From assembly GCA_002480645.1 (NCBI GenBank), contig DLCN01000023.1, forward strand, positions 1 to 64,000: a stretch of 64,000 nucleotides of DNA, given 5' to 3'. The translations under genes and the position numbers were made by a program. Of the stretch, positions 50,552 to 59,148 are shown piece after piece. The notes below the pieces were generated by a model, which made no database searches, was not told the DNA's origin, and saw only the letters and a list, made by a program, of their open reading frames with translations. The DNA comes from Balneolaceae bacterium UBA7797. Its GTDB lineage: Bacteria; Bacteroidota; Rhodothermia; Balneolales; Balneolaceae. The stretch's first letter is position 1. The number at the start of each line of letters is the position of its first letter.

Positions 50552-53263
50552 ATGGCTAAGGATGTTGTATGCGGAATGGAAGTTGATAATGATTCTCCAT
50601 ATCAAAGTACCTATAAGGATAAGACCTTTAAATTCTGCTCGGAAAACTGTAAAACAAAATTTGATGAGAATCCAGAAAAGTATGTTGCCAAACATCAGGA
50701 CTCTCCGGCTACCTACCAAATAACGACAAATGGTATTGAGAATATTCAATTGCCTATTGTTGATATGCAATGTGCTTCCTGTGCGACAACTATCGAAAAA
50801 GAACTCCGGAAATTACAGGGCATTAAAAAAGCAGTTGTAAATGGTGCTACCCAAAACGCCTATGTTGAATATGAACGTTCTGAGGTTTCTGTTTCGAAAA
50901 TAATAGATTCTATAAAAAAATCAGGTTACAGAACCGGTTATGCTAAATTACGGCTTCATATTTCCGGCATGCATTGTAATTCATGTGTGTCTCAAATTGA
51001 GGAGGAACTTGAAGGCATTTCGGGTATACTTAGTGCGAGTGTAGACCTTGGAACGGAGGCAGCTCTTGTAAAATACATCCCCTCAAAAGTTGATTATCCT
51101 GCTCTTAAAAACATTATTGAACGAATGGGATATCAGGTTACAGAAATTTCCCGTAAAAATGATGAAACTATAAGTGATCCTCAAAATACAGTAGGGGCCT
51201 CGACTGATCAAGTTGATAGTGAACCGATAGACGAAAATGAACAAGCACGAAACAGAGAATATAAATCTCTGATGTGGAAATTCATTTTTTCAGCAGTTAT
51301 CTCAATACCGGTGATGATTTTCAGCTATCCTGATTTTCTGGGGCTGCCGGAACAGTTCCAGCGGGGTACCGACCTGCTGTACTGGATCTGGTTCTCCATG
51401 GGCGTGGTAACGTTGCCGGTAATGTTTTGGGCAGGCTCTCATTTCTATACCGGCGCCTGGGCGGCTTTTAAAAACCGGTCGGCGAACATGCATACCCTGA
51501 TAGCGGTGGGTGTTACGGCAGCTTGGCTTTACTCCACAGTAGCGGTATTATTTCCGGAAATCTTTCCAACTGAAGCACTGGCTGAAGTCTTTTATGATGT
51601 TACCGCGGTAGTCGTGGCTTTAGTGAACTTGGGCTTGGCTCTTGAGATTAGAGCAAAAGGTCGGAGTTCTGAGGCTATAAAAAAACTGATGGGCTTGCAG
51701 GCCAAAACCGCACGGGTAGTGCGAGATGGGAAAGAGCAAGATATACCCGTTGAAGAAGTAGTATTGGACGATATAATCGTGGTTCGTCCCGGAGACAAGA
51801 TCCCGGTGGACGGCGAGATCGTGGAGGGCTCCTCCGCCATTGATGAATCCATGATTACTGGGGAATCCATTCCGGTTGAAAAATATGCCGGCGACGAAGT
51901 AATTGGAGCCACTATCAATAAAACCGGATCATTTAAGTTTAAAGCAACCAAGGTTGGTAAAGACACCGCCCTTTCACAGATTGTACAGATGGTGGAAGAA
52001 GCTCAAAGCTCTAAACCACCCATCCAGCGGGTAGTGGATAAAGTTTCCGGATACTTCGTTCCAGCCGTAATTATATTGGCAATTGCTTCTTTCGTAGTCT
52101 GGTATCTTGTTGGGCCTGCCCCGGCACTAATTTATGCCTTGGTTGTGGCCGTTACGGTACTGATCATTGCCTGCCCCTGCGCGCTGGGCTTGGCAACGCC
52201 AATCTCATTAATGGTAGGTGTAGGAAAAGGGGCCGAAAACGGCATCCTGATCCGTAGCGGAGAAGCTCTGGAGACCGCCCAGAAACTCGATGCGATTGTC
52301 CTGGACAAGACAGGAACGATTACCGAAGGGAAACCCTCATTGACCGACATCATCACGGTTAATGACTTCACCGAAGACCAGGTGCTGTCATGGAGCGCTA
52401 GCGTGGAACGCGCCTCCGAGCATCCACTGGGCGAAGCCATCATTAGGGGTGCTGAAGATCGTAGCATAACCCTTTCCGATCCTAAAAACTTTAACGCCAT
52501 ACCCGGTCACGGTGTAGAAGCCGAAGTGGACGGACGCAAAGTACTGCTCGGAAATATTAAAATGATGAGAGACAACGGCATCGATACAGGCAGCTTACTG
52601 GATAAAAGCACCAAACTGGCCGATGAAGGTAAAACTCCAATGTTTGTTGCCATAGATGGCAAAGCCGCTGGAATCGTGGCCGTAGCCGACACGGTAAAAG
52701 CCGATTCCAAAGAAGCTATAGCTCAACTTAAGAAGATGGGACTGGAGGTCGTCATGATTACCGGCGATAACCAACGAACTGCAAATGCTATTGCCAAACA
52801 AGTGGGGGTAGATCGCGTGCTGGCCGAAGTGCTGCCCGAAGATAAAGCGTTGAACGTGCAGAAACTCCAAAATGAAGGGAAACGCGTCGCTATGGTGGGT
52901 GACGGTATCAACGATGCGCCTGCACTTGCTCAGGCCGATATCGGACTGGCAATCGGTACTGGAACGGACGTGGCTATTGAGGCTTCCGATATCACGCTGA
53001 TCAAAGGCAGCCTGAAAGGTGTAGTGTTAGCAATCCAGCTTTCAAAGGCGACGATGAGAAATATCAAACAGAACCTGTTCGGAGCCTTTGCCTATAACAC
53101 GGCCGGTTTGCCGGTTGCCGCAGGGTTGTTGTATCCGTTCTTTGGTATCCTGCTTTCGCCACTGATTGCCGCTGCCGCCATGGCTTTTAGTTCTGTAACA
53201 GTTGTTACCAATGCTAATCGGCTGCGCAAGTTCCAACCAAAATATTCAAAAGCTAATAAATAA
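50552..53263 (+). CDS. copA: Copper-exporting P1B-type ATPase with YHS domain
   Basis: 903 aa from the ATG at 50552 (GGAG about 10 nt upstream; the frame is open from 50486, but that lies in the promoter). An N-terminal YHS domain (DVVCGMEVDND...FKFCSENCKTKF) is followed by two heavy-metal-associated domains (MQCASC ~71, MHCNSC ~139). The ATPase core has CPCALGLATP (~540), DKTGTITEG (~586) and GDGINDAPAL (~783). CPC plus double CxxC fits a Cu(I) exporter. A YHS domain in place of a third HMA domain is a variant found in copper islands. It is followed by cupredoxin and YHS genes in one operon. Confidence 0.95.
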   Translation: MAKDVVCGMEVDNDSPYQSTYKDKTFKFCSENCKTKFDENPEKYVAKHQDSPATYQITTNGIENIQLPIVDMQCASCATTIEKELRKLQGIKKAVVNGATQNAYVEYERSEVSVSKIIDSIKKSGYRTGYAKLRLHISGMHCNSCVSQIEEELEGISGILSASVDLGTEAALVKYIPSKVDYPALKNIIERMGYQVTEISRKNDETISDPQNTVGASTDQVDSEPIDENEQARNREYKSLMWKFIFSAVISIPVMIFSYPDFLGLPEQFQRGTDLLYWIWFSMGVVTLPVMFWAGSHFYTGAWAAFKNRSANMHTLIAVGVTAAWLYSTVAVLFPEIFPTEALAEVFYDVTAVVVALVNLGLALEIRAKGRSSEAIKKLMGLQAKTARVVRDGKEQDIPVEEVVLDDIIVVRPGDKIPVDGEIVEGSSAIDESMITGESIPVEKYAGDEVIGATINKTGSFKFKATKVGKDTALSQIVQMVEEAQSSKPPIQRVVDKVSGYFVPAVIILAIASFVVWYLVGPAPALIYALVVAVTVLIIACPCALGLATPISLMVGVGKGAENGILIRSGEALETAQKLDAIVLDKTGTITEGKPSLTDIITVNDFTEDQVLSWSASVERASEHPLGEAIIRGAEDRSITLSDPKNFNAIPGHGVEAEVDGRKVLLGNIKMMRDNGIDTGSLLDKSTKLADEGKTPMFVAIDGKAAGIVAVADTVKADSKEAIAQLKKMGLEVVMITGDNQRTANAIAKQVGVDRVLAEVLPEDKALNVQKLQNEGKRVAMVGDGINDAPALAQADIGLAIGTGTDVAIEASDITLIKGSLKGVVLAIQLSKATMRNIKQNLFGAFAYNTAGLPVAAGLLYPFFGILLSPLIAAAAMAFSSVTVVTNANRLRKFQPKYSKANK

Positions 53264-53281
53264 ACTTAAAAGGAGATTATC

Positions 53282-53659
53282 ATGACACTTGATGAAATTT
53301 TTGTACTAATCGGTGGAATCCTGCTTATCGCGCTTGTCGTGTGGTATTTCTGGTTTTCCAGCTCGGAGGGCACCCGTGTTCAAAGCACTTCAGGTGGGCT
53401 GCAGGAAGCCCTGATTAAAGTAAAGGGTGGTTACAGCCCCAATGTTATTGTAGTGGAAGCCGGGAAACCGGTGAGGCTGAATTTCCTTCGCGAAGAAACT
53501 GCCGCCTGTTCCGAGCAGGTAATCTTTTCGGACTTCGGAAAGCAGGCTACGCTAACCCCGCATAAAACCATTTCGGTGGAATTTACCCCCGATACACCTG
53601 GCGAATACGAATTTCAATGTGCGATGGGTATGCTGCGAGGTAAACTCATCGTTGAATAA
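53282..53659 (+). CDS. Membrane-anchored cupredoxin-domain protein
   Basis: 125 aa. An N-terminal transmembrane anchor (IFVLIGGILLIALVVWYFWF) precedes a cupredoxin_1 domain (about 45-125) with candidate copper ligands Cys in EETAACSEQV and Cys/Met in FQCAMGMLRG. Such periplasmic domains bind copper and may hand it to efflux systems. Strong AAAGGAG ribosome-binding site upstream; 18 nt after copA. Confidence 0.85.
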   Translation: MTLDEIFVLIGGILLIALVVWYFWFSSSEGTRVQSTSGGLQEALIKVKGGYSPNVIVVEAGKPVRLNFLREETAACSEQVIFSDFGKQATLTPHKTISVEFTPDTPGEYEFQCAMGMLRGKLIVE

Positions 53660-53697
53660 AATTATAAAATCATCAACCAAAAAACATGGAGGATACC

Positions 53698-53877
53698 ATG
53701 AAAGCACAAAACATCTGCCCTGTAATGGGACACGAAATCGAAGACCCAACAAGCGCCCCCAGCAGTGAGTACAAGGGAACAACCTATTACTTCTGCTGCG
53801 AAAATTGCAAAACAACATTTGATGAAAATCCCGCCGATTTTATAGGAAGCAACGGTAGCCACCATCATCATCACTAA
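53698..53877 (+). CDS. YHS-domain small protein, His-tailed
   Basis: 59 aa from the ATG at 53698, which has a perfectly placed GGAGG 5 nt upstream (53688-53692); the earlier ATG at 53686 contains that Shine-Dalgarno and is rejected. A YHS/TRASH-like metal domain (CPVMGHEIED...YYFCCENCKTTFDENP) and a HHHHH end. It closely resembles the N-terminal domain of CopA in the same operon, suggesting a duplicated metal-binding module that can act as a copper chaperone. Confidence 0.82.
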   Translation: MKAQNICPVMGHEIEDPTSAPSSEYKGTTYYFCCENCKTTFDENPADFIGSNGSHHHHH

Positions 53878-53958
53878 GTACAATATTCAATAAATAACAC
53901 CCCTGCCTTTGGATCTATGAGGTCGGTAATCTTTGGGCAGGGATTTAATTTTTGCAAA

Positions 53959-54153
53959 ATGGAACATCTTAATCTAAACAAAGAGTGTGTAGTAACCGGA
54001 AAAGAGGTAATAAACCCTCAAAGCTCTCCCAAAAGTAGTGTCAATGGCAATACATGGGCGTTCTATACTACTACCTGTAAAGAAATTATTGACCGGCATC
54101 TGATTAAGTTTGCCGAAAAGAAGATTCAGGAAATTCAACATTATTCTATCTAA
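53959..54153 (+). CDS. Degenerate YHS-like small protein (64 aa)
   Basis: The frame is open from 53917, but MEHLNLNKECVVTGKEV from the ATG at 53959 fits the YHS pattern. Cys-x3-Gly-Lys is followed by WAFYTTTCKEIID, with the usual second CxxC reduced to one cysteine. Metal binding is therefore uncertain. It lies between two canonical YHS proteins. Confidence 0.6.
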   Translation: MEHLNLNKECVVTGKEVINPQSSPKSSVNGNTWAFYTTTCKEIIDRHLIKFAEKKIQEIQHYSI

Positions 54154-54176
54154 AGTAAAAACATTGGGAGGTACTT

Positions 54177-54356
54177 ATGTCACATCATGCAATCTGTCCT
54201 GTAAGCGGTTTAACTATAGATAACCCTGTCCTTTCCCCTCATATAGAATATGAGGGCATGGAGCTATTCTTCTGTTGTCCGTCTTGCGAGGATACTTTCT
54301 TAAGAGAACCTGACTATTACATTTCTGGTCATAGATCCTTTAGTTTTTCTAATTAA
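54177..54356 (+). CDS. YHS-domain small protein (59 aa)
   Basis: 59-residue frame starting at 54177 with a GGGAGG Shine-Dalgarno 6 nt upstream. MSHHAICPVSGLTID...LFFCCPSCEDTFLREPDYY contains the CxxS/G...FCCPSCxxxF pattern of YHS/TRASH domains. It is the last of a run of four YHS modules (CopA N-terminus, 53698, 53959 and this one). Likely copper-binding. Confidence 0.78.
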   Translation: MSHHAICPVSGLTIDNPVLSPHIEYEGMELFFCCPSCEDTFLREPDYYISGHRSFSFSN

Positions 54357-54473
54357 TGCACCGAAAAACCCCTATGCATTTGGTCCTGATACGGCTAATT
54401 GCATTTCAAATCATTTTGTTCTTAAAACATTAAGGACTATTCAAATATTTTTTAAATCCTATTGGAAGTTGGT

Positions 54474-55622
54474 ATGAAAAAGGAACAAATACATATCATT
54501 GGAGCCGGCCCTGGTGGATTAGTAGCTGCTATCAATTTAGCCAAAGCCGGATTTCCGGTTACCGTTTATGAAATGTACTATGAGGTCGGTAAACGCTTTA
54601 ACCATGATTTCCAGGGTATCGAAAACTGGTCAACCGAAGAAGATACTCAAGAATTTTTGAGCCGTATAGGTATTTCAGTGAATTATCTCTTTGAGTCCCT
54701 CGAAAATGTTGAGTTTTTTAATCCTTCTGGTCAAAAATACCATTATAGCATGTCACGACCCCTTTTTTATTTAATTGAACGAGGTTCTAACGAATGGAGC
54801 CTGGATCAGGGGTTGAGGCGGCAAGCAGAAGAAGCAGGAGTTCATTTTGAATGGGGAACAAAAATAACAAAGGTGCCTGAAAACGGCAGAGTAATAATAA
54901 GCACTGGCCCAAAAGGCGGTGATGCAATTGCGAAAGGAATCATTTTCTCTACAACTCATAAAAATTACTATGCGGCTTTCCTTGGTGATGATATTGCCCC
55001 ACATGGTTATGCTTATTTATTGGTACATGAGGGTAAAGCTACATTTGCGACTTGTTTGTTTGAAAAATTTCCCAAGTCCCTCCATTATTTTGAAAAAGCT
55101 TTAGGTGAAATGAAAAAGCACATCATGATAGATATACAGGATTCAAAATATTTTGGCGGTTATGTCAATTTCTCACTAAATCAAACGCTGGTTAAAAACA
55201 ACCGCATCTATTATGTGGGAGAAAATGCCGGGTTTCAAGACGCCTTGTTTGGCTTCGGCATGCGCTATGCCATGCACTCTGGATATCTGGCGGCCCAAAG
55301 CATCATCGAGAATCGTTCCTATCCTAACTTGTGCAAAGAGCATATCATCCCAAAAATGGAGGTGTCGTTGGCCAACCGCTGGTTGTTTACCCGCTTGGAA
55401 GACCTGGGATATACCATTATGCTCGACCGTCTGGCAGAAAAGGACGATATAATTCCTACCCTCCGAACTCAGTATAACCCAAGCTGGTATAAAAAGATTG
55501 TTTTTCCGGTCGCCAACCGGGCTTTCAAAACCCGGCTGGAAGACAAACAGTGTATGCACGAAAACTGCTCATGCGTATGGTGTAAGCATGGAGAGCACGA
55601 CTATGCCGAAGTAGAATGCTAA
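54474..55622 (+). CDS. FAD-dependent oxidoreductase, geranylgeranyl-reductase-like
   Basis: 382 aa from the ATG at 54474 (GGAAG upstream; a TTG at 54462 is less likely). A Rossmann FAD motif (IIGAGPGGLVAAINLAKAGFPVTVYE) and a late NRIYYVGENAGFQDALFGFGMRYA match the flavoprotein family of geranylgeranyl reductases and halogenases. The C-terminus carries a cysteine/histidine cluster (CMHENCSCVWCKHGEHDY) that could bind metal. A function tied to copper or to lipid saturation is possible; the sequence does not settle it. Confidence 0.75.
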   Translation: MKKEQIHIIGAGPGGLVAAINLAKAGFPVTVYEMYYEVGKRFNHDFQGIENWSTEEDTQEFLSRIGISVNYLFESLENVEFFNPSGQKYHYSMSRPLFYLIERGSNEWSLDQGLRRQAEEAGVHFEWGTKITKVPENGRVIISTGPKGGDAIAKGIIFSTTHKNYYAAFLGDDIAPHGYAYLLVHEGKATFATCLFEKFPKSLHYFEKALGEMKKHIMIDIQDSKYFGGYVNFSLNQTLVKNNRIYYVGENAGFQDALFGFGMRYAMHSGYLAAQSIIENRSYPNLCKEHIIPKMEVSLANRWLFTRLEDLGYTIMLDRLAEKDDIIPTLRTQYNPSWYKKIVFPVANRAFKTRLEDKQCMHENCSCVWCKHGEHDYAEVEC

Positions 55623-55646
55623 CATTAACCTCATTTTTTAAAAACT

Positions 55647-56224
55647 ATGCAACCCATTCTTTTTGAACTCGGCCCGTTTACCATTCATACGGTTAGCCTG
55701 TTTCACACTGGTGGCATTCTTATAGGAATATGGTGGCTTTATCGTCAGGCCATAAAAAACCGCGTCGACCCTCAAAAAATAATGGATCTGGCTGTCATCG
55801 TCGTCCTCTGGGCCATTATTGGTGCGCGACTTTTCTCTATCCTGTTCGATGGCAGCCTGCAGTGGTACCTGCAAAATCCATTGAAAATTCTGATGCTCTG
55901 GAATGGAGGCTTTACGTTCTATGGAGGTTTCTTGTTCGGACTAGGAGCCGGGATTTGGTATGTACGAAAACATGATCTGGACTTATGGCAAATTAGCGAT
56001 ATGGCAGCGCCCGGCCTGGCGCTGGGCATCGCCTTTGGACGACTGGGCTGCTTCTTTTCGGGAGACAGTTTCGGCAAACCGACGGATCTTCCCTGGGCGT
56101 TTATCTTGACGGCTTAATTTCTACCTCACAGATTATCAGCTTATTAGTGATAATACCAGCCCTGTGGCTGTATTTTACGAAACTTCGTCAAAACAGGCGT
56201 TTAAAAGTTGAACCTTCACAGTAA
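55647..56224 (+). pseudogene. Prolipoprotein diacylglyceryl transferase-like gene, frameshifted
   Basis: The first frame encodes 156 aa with Lgt features (GPFTIHTVSLFHTGGILIG, GARLFSIL, GGFTFYGGFLFG, GIAFGRLGCFFSGDSFGKPTDLPWAF) and stops at 56117. Reading one base out of phase, the sequence from about 56098 to 56224 continues as VYLDGLISTSQIISLLVIIPALWLYF, a plausible remaining helix and C-terminus. One inserted or lost base near 56095-56100 would restore the gene. It may be a true pseudogene, a sequencing error or a recoded gene. It is shorter than standard Lgt even when joined and lacks a clear HPxQLYE motif, so it may be a diverged paralogue. Confidence 0.7.
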
Positions 56225-56267
56225 TATAAATTTAACACTGATTATTTTTAAACAACTCTGATCTGAT

Positions 56268-56456
56268 ATGTTAACCTTACTCTGGTCTATACTAACATTC
56301 ATTTTCTTGTATTTTATATATCACAGGTTTAATAAACTCAAAAATCCTGTTTCTGAGATGTGGCAATACTCGAAATACAGCAGGCGAAATTTTGATTATC
56401 AACCAAATACAGCATTTGCTGAATTGGAAGAGGCAGAATATGAAATTATTGAATGA
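56268..56456 (+). CDS. Small membrane protein (62 aa)
   Basis: One N-terminal transmembrane helix (LLWSILTFIFLYFIYHRF) and a soluble tail rich in aromatic and acidic residues (YSKYSRRNFDYQPNTAFAELEEAEYEIIE). No family. It lies 65 nt upstream of the complex-I-like operon and may be its first gene or an accessory assembly subunit. Confidence 0.5.
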   Translation: MLTLLWSILTFIFLYFIYHRFNKLKNPVSEMWQYSKYSRRNFDYQPNTAFAELEEAEYEIIE

Positions 56457-56520
56457 ATTTAGTTATTTGAATCAATTGAATATTATTGTGTTTATAAATT
56501 TATCATCATGACTAAGTAAT

Positions 56521-56883
56521 ATGGCTCCTTTAACTCAATATCTACTCCTGCTCGGCATGGGGATTACAACAGCCGGTTTAGTGTGGATGCTTTATCTTAT
56601 AAAGCAGTCGCTGGGCCAAACGCTGGACGAGCCAGGCAAGGACATCCCCGCCGAAAGCGGAAACCTGGCGCCCAAACCGGCCTGGCTGCGTTATCATGTA
56701 CACTACTACGGCTATGCCCTGCTCTTTTTGGCCTTTGATATGGAGATGGCCTACATGTACCCCTGGGCAGTGGTTTACAGAGAAGTAGGCATTCTGGCCC
56801 TGCTGGACATGGGCGTTTTTCTGATGATTTTATTTCTGGGACTTATTTATACCTGGACTCAACTCGGACTCAAACGCCAATAA
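56521..56883 (+). CDS. nuoA: NuoA-like subunit of a complex-I-like assembly
   Basis: 120 aa with three transmembrane helices. Conserved NuoA loop residues are seen in LRYHVHYYGYALLFLAFDMEMAYMYPWAVV, which keeps the acidic FDMEMAYMYPW motif. The N-terminal extension and linker (LDEPGKDIPAESGN) vary. In complex I this small subunit closes the quinone chamber beside NuoH and NuoJ. It is immediately followed (0 nt) by the NuoB-NuoD fusion. Confidence 0.85.
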   Translation: MAPLTQYLLLLGMGITTAGLVWMLYLIKQSLGQTLDEPGKDIPAESGNLAPKPAWLRYHVHYYGYALLFLAFDMEMAYMYPWAVVYREVGILALLDMGVFLMILFLGLIYTWTQLGLKRQ

Positions 56884-59136
56884 ATGCCAATGGAAACGAC
56901 TATGAGATACGGAGCTCGAAAGGGAACCATGAATTTCTGGCGGCGATGGCTGGCAAAAGCCGCTTCACAGGAGCTGGTAATATTTCCGGTTCCGGGTGCC
57001 GACCTGTTGCGCATGTATCAATCTGAACCTTTACACAGAGAAGCACAGCTGGCAGACAGTCCCAAAGAGGCCAATGTTCTGCTGGTTGTTGGAGATTTAA
57101 GTGCGGAACTGACCGAACGGGCGGCCACCGTTTACGCACAGATGCCGCGCCCCCGGGTGCTGGTTATGGCCGGGCCGGAATATCTTGACCCGCTTCCTCA
57201 CCCGGATGTTCACGTTGCCCTGGAAAAAGATTTTCTTGACACCGCAATGCCTGCCGCCCGCGAATGCCTGAGAAGGTACTCGTGGACAGAAGAGGCGGAG
57301 CCGTACCGACCGGAACCATTGGTCAGCAAAATAGAAGAAGCCGGTCAGCAGCAGGGCCATATGCATGGCCATGGTGGCCACGGGTCGCACGATCACGGTC
57401 ATGAAGGGCACAAGGACAGTGAACATACAGGTGATGAGCATCGCCACGAAGAACATAATCACTCCGGCCTTCAACATGATGAAACGGACAAGCACAAGCA
57501 TGACCACCAGGCTCATCAACACGACTCACATAGCGAACACGAAGGGCATCGACATCATGATCATGGAGAACATGATCACGGGCATGAAGGTCATCAGCAC
57601 AAGGGACACAACCATGGAGAGGAGCACCAGGAGGATGATCACTCTCAACACGAAGAGCACGGACATAGCCATGAAGGTCATGACCACGGAGGTCCTCAGC
57701 ATGGCGATCACGAACATGACGGGCACGACCACGGCCCGGGCTTTATGTCGATGATAGCCATGACCAAAGACCTGCCCCGCAGCCCCGACGGACTGCCGAT
57801 GGAGTGGAGCGATGTACAGTTTGGACCCTTTCACCCGGGCCTGCCGGGCGGGCTGCGCCTCTCCATGAAGCTGGACGGAGATACCGTCGTCAAAGCAGAG
57901 GCTAGCCAAGGCCTGTTGGGACACAACCTGCCGGCATCCGTCCTGAACGACCCCGCGTCCCTGCCGGAGTATCTTGCGGCGGCCCATCCTATGGCGCCGG
58001 TTACCTACCGGCTTCTGGCACAAAAAGCGCTGGTAAACTTTTCCGGTAAAACGCCGAATTCCACACTTACCCTTTCAGAGGCAGTGCTGCTGGAAAAAGA
58101 GCGGATAACCAGTCATCTGAACTGGCTGGCTGTTTTTGGCACAGCACTGGGCAGCCAATGGATGCGGGATCAGGCTGTAAAACATTATCACCGTTTCCAA
58201 GACGAGGCCGGAGATGCCAGCCGGCTCTCCGAATTTATCGGCCGTATAAAAAAGATGCCCTATTTGAAATTAAAATTATCCACCGCCGGAAAACACCGGG
58301 TGGAAATGGAAGATCACAATCAGGGTCACGAGCATGAGGCCCACGATCATAGCGGACACGGCCATAACCACGGAGATCACGCGGGTGACGAACACCATCA
58401 TGCAGGTCATAGCCACGAAGAACACAAGGAGCACGAACATCATGAGCATGGCGGGTATGATCACTCAAAGCATAGTGGACACGATCATTCGGATCATGAA
58501 TATTCAGGGCACGGAGGTAATGAAGGGCACGGCCACGAAGATCACTCGCATCAACAAGGCTCCCATTCCGGCCATGAAGAACATGATGAACATCACCACC
58601 ATGAGCACGGCGGCCACGCGGGTCATGAAGGGCACGATCACTGCCATGGAAGCGGAGGCGGTAAAGATCAGGATTCTGGTCAGCTGCCTGAGGACATGAC
58701 GGGCCCTGCAGCCCGGGCGGCGGGCATTGAAAAAGATCACCGTTTAGAGGAACCTGTATATCAGCAAGCCGGCTGGACTCCTGTAACCGCTGCCGGAAAT
58801 AACGCCTGGAGCCGGCTGATGGTACGGCTTGACGAAATGGAACAAAGCCTTCGATTTATAGCCAGGGCGGGAAATGATTCCGGTGGTGCATCTTCACAAA
58901 AAATTGACATACCATCTACCGGGATGGGAAATGGTATCGCACACATCGAGAGCCCCCGCGGTACCGTATCGCTGAAATTTCATATCCATGAAGGTAAACT
59001 GGCTCACATGCAGCTTAACACGCCATCGGAAGCACTGGCGGGCATCATACAACACGTAACCGAACAGCACGAGCTGGCCGATGCACTCACAGCTGCAGCT
59101 TCACTGGACATTTCACCCTGGGAAATTCATCATTAA
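56884..59136 (+). CDS. NuoB-NuoD fusion with two giant His-rich insertions, cluster-less
   Basis: 750 aa. Residues ~20-140 align to NuoB (SPKEANVLLVVGDLSAELTE, VYAQMPRPRVLVMAG) but contain no CC/CxxC cluster, so the N2 iron-sulfur site is absent. A His-rich insertion (~157-287) follows. NuoD-like blocks are FGPFHPGLPGGLRL (~313), a second His-rich insertion (~478-595), TGPAARAAGIEKDHR (~605), RLMVRLDEMEQSLRF (~645) and a closing LDISPWEIHH. The second His of PQHPxxHG, which binds quinone, is replaced, and no NiFe cysteines exist. NuoC is not fused. The protein probably forms the hub of a complex-I-like pump that responds to metal binding rather than electron transfer; that step is inference. 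Confidence 0.85.
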   Translation: MPMETTMRYGARKGTMNFWRRWLAKAASQELVIFPVPGADLLRMYQSEPLHREAQLADSPKEANVLLVVGDLSAELTERAATVYAQMPRPRVLVMAGPEYLDPLPHPDVHVALEKDFLDTAMPAARECLRRYSWTEEAEPYRPEPLVSKIEEAGQQQGHMHGHGGHGSHDHGHEGHKDSEHTGDEHRHEEHNHSGLQHDETDKHKHDHQAHQHDSHSEHEGHRHHDHGEHDHGHEGHQHKGHNHGEEHQEDDHSQHEEHGHSHEGHDHGGPQHGDHEHDGHDHGPGFMSMIAMTKDLPRSPDGLPMEWSDVQFGPFHPGLPGGLRLSMKLDGDTVVKAEASQGLLGHNLPASVLNDPASLPEYLAAAHPMAPVTYRLLAQKALVNFSGKTPNSTLTLSEAVLLEKERITSHLNWLAVFGTALGSQWMRDQAVKHYHRFQDEAGDASRLSEFIGRIKKMPYLKLKLSTAGKHRVEMEDHNQGHEHEAHDHSGHGHNHGDHAGDEHHHAGHSHEEHKEHEHHEHGGYDHSKHSGHDHSDHEYSGHGGNEGHGHEDHSHQQGSHSGHEEHDEHHHHEHGGHAGHEGHDHCHGSGGGKDQDSGQLPEDMTGPAARAAGIEKDHRLEEPVYQQAGWTPVTAAGNNAWSRLMVRLDEMEQSLRFIARAGNDSGGASSQKIDIPSTGMGNGIAHIESPRGTVSLKFHIHEGKLAHMQLNTPSEALAGIIQHVTEQHELADALTAAASLDISPWEIHH

Positions 59137-59148
59137 CAGACGCAAGCT

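Noticed and set aside
57097..58740. Met/Val/His-rich frames on both strands of the NuoB-NuoD fusion (e.g. 57097-57522, 57526-58023, 58334-58699)
   Set aside because: They are out-of-frame readings of the CAT/CAC-rich His insertions.
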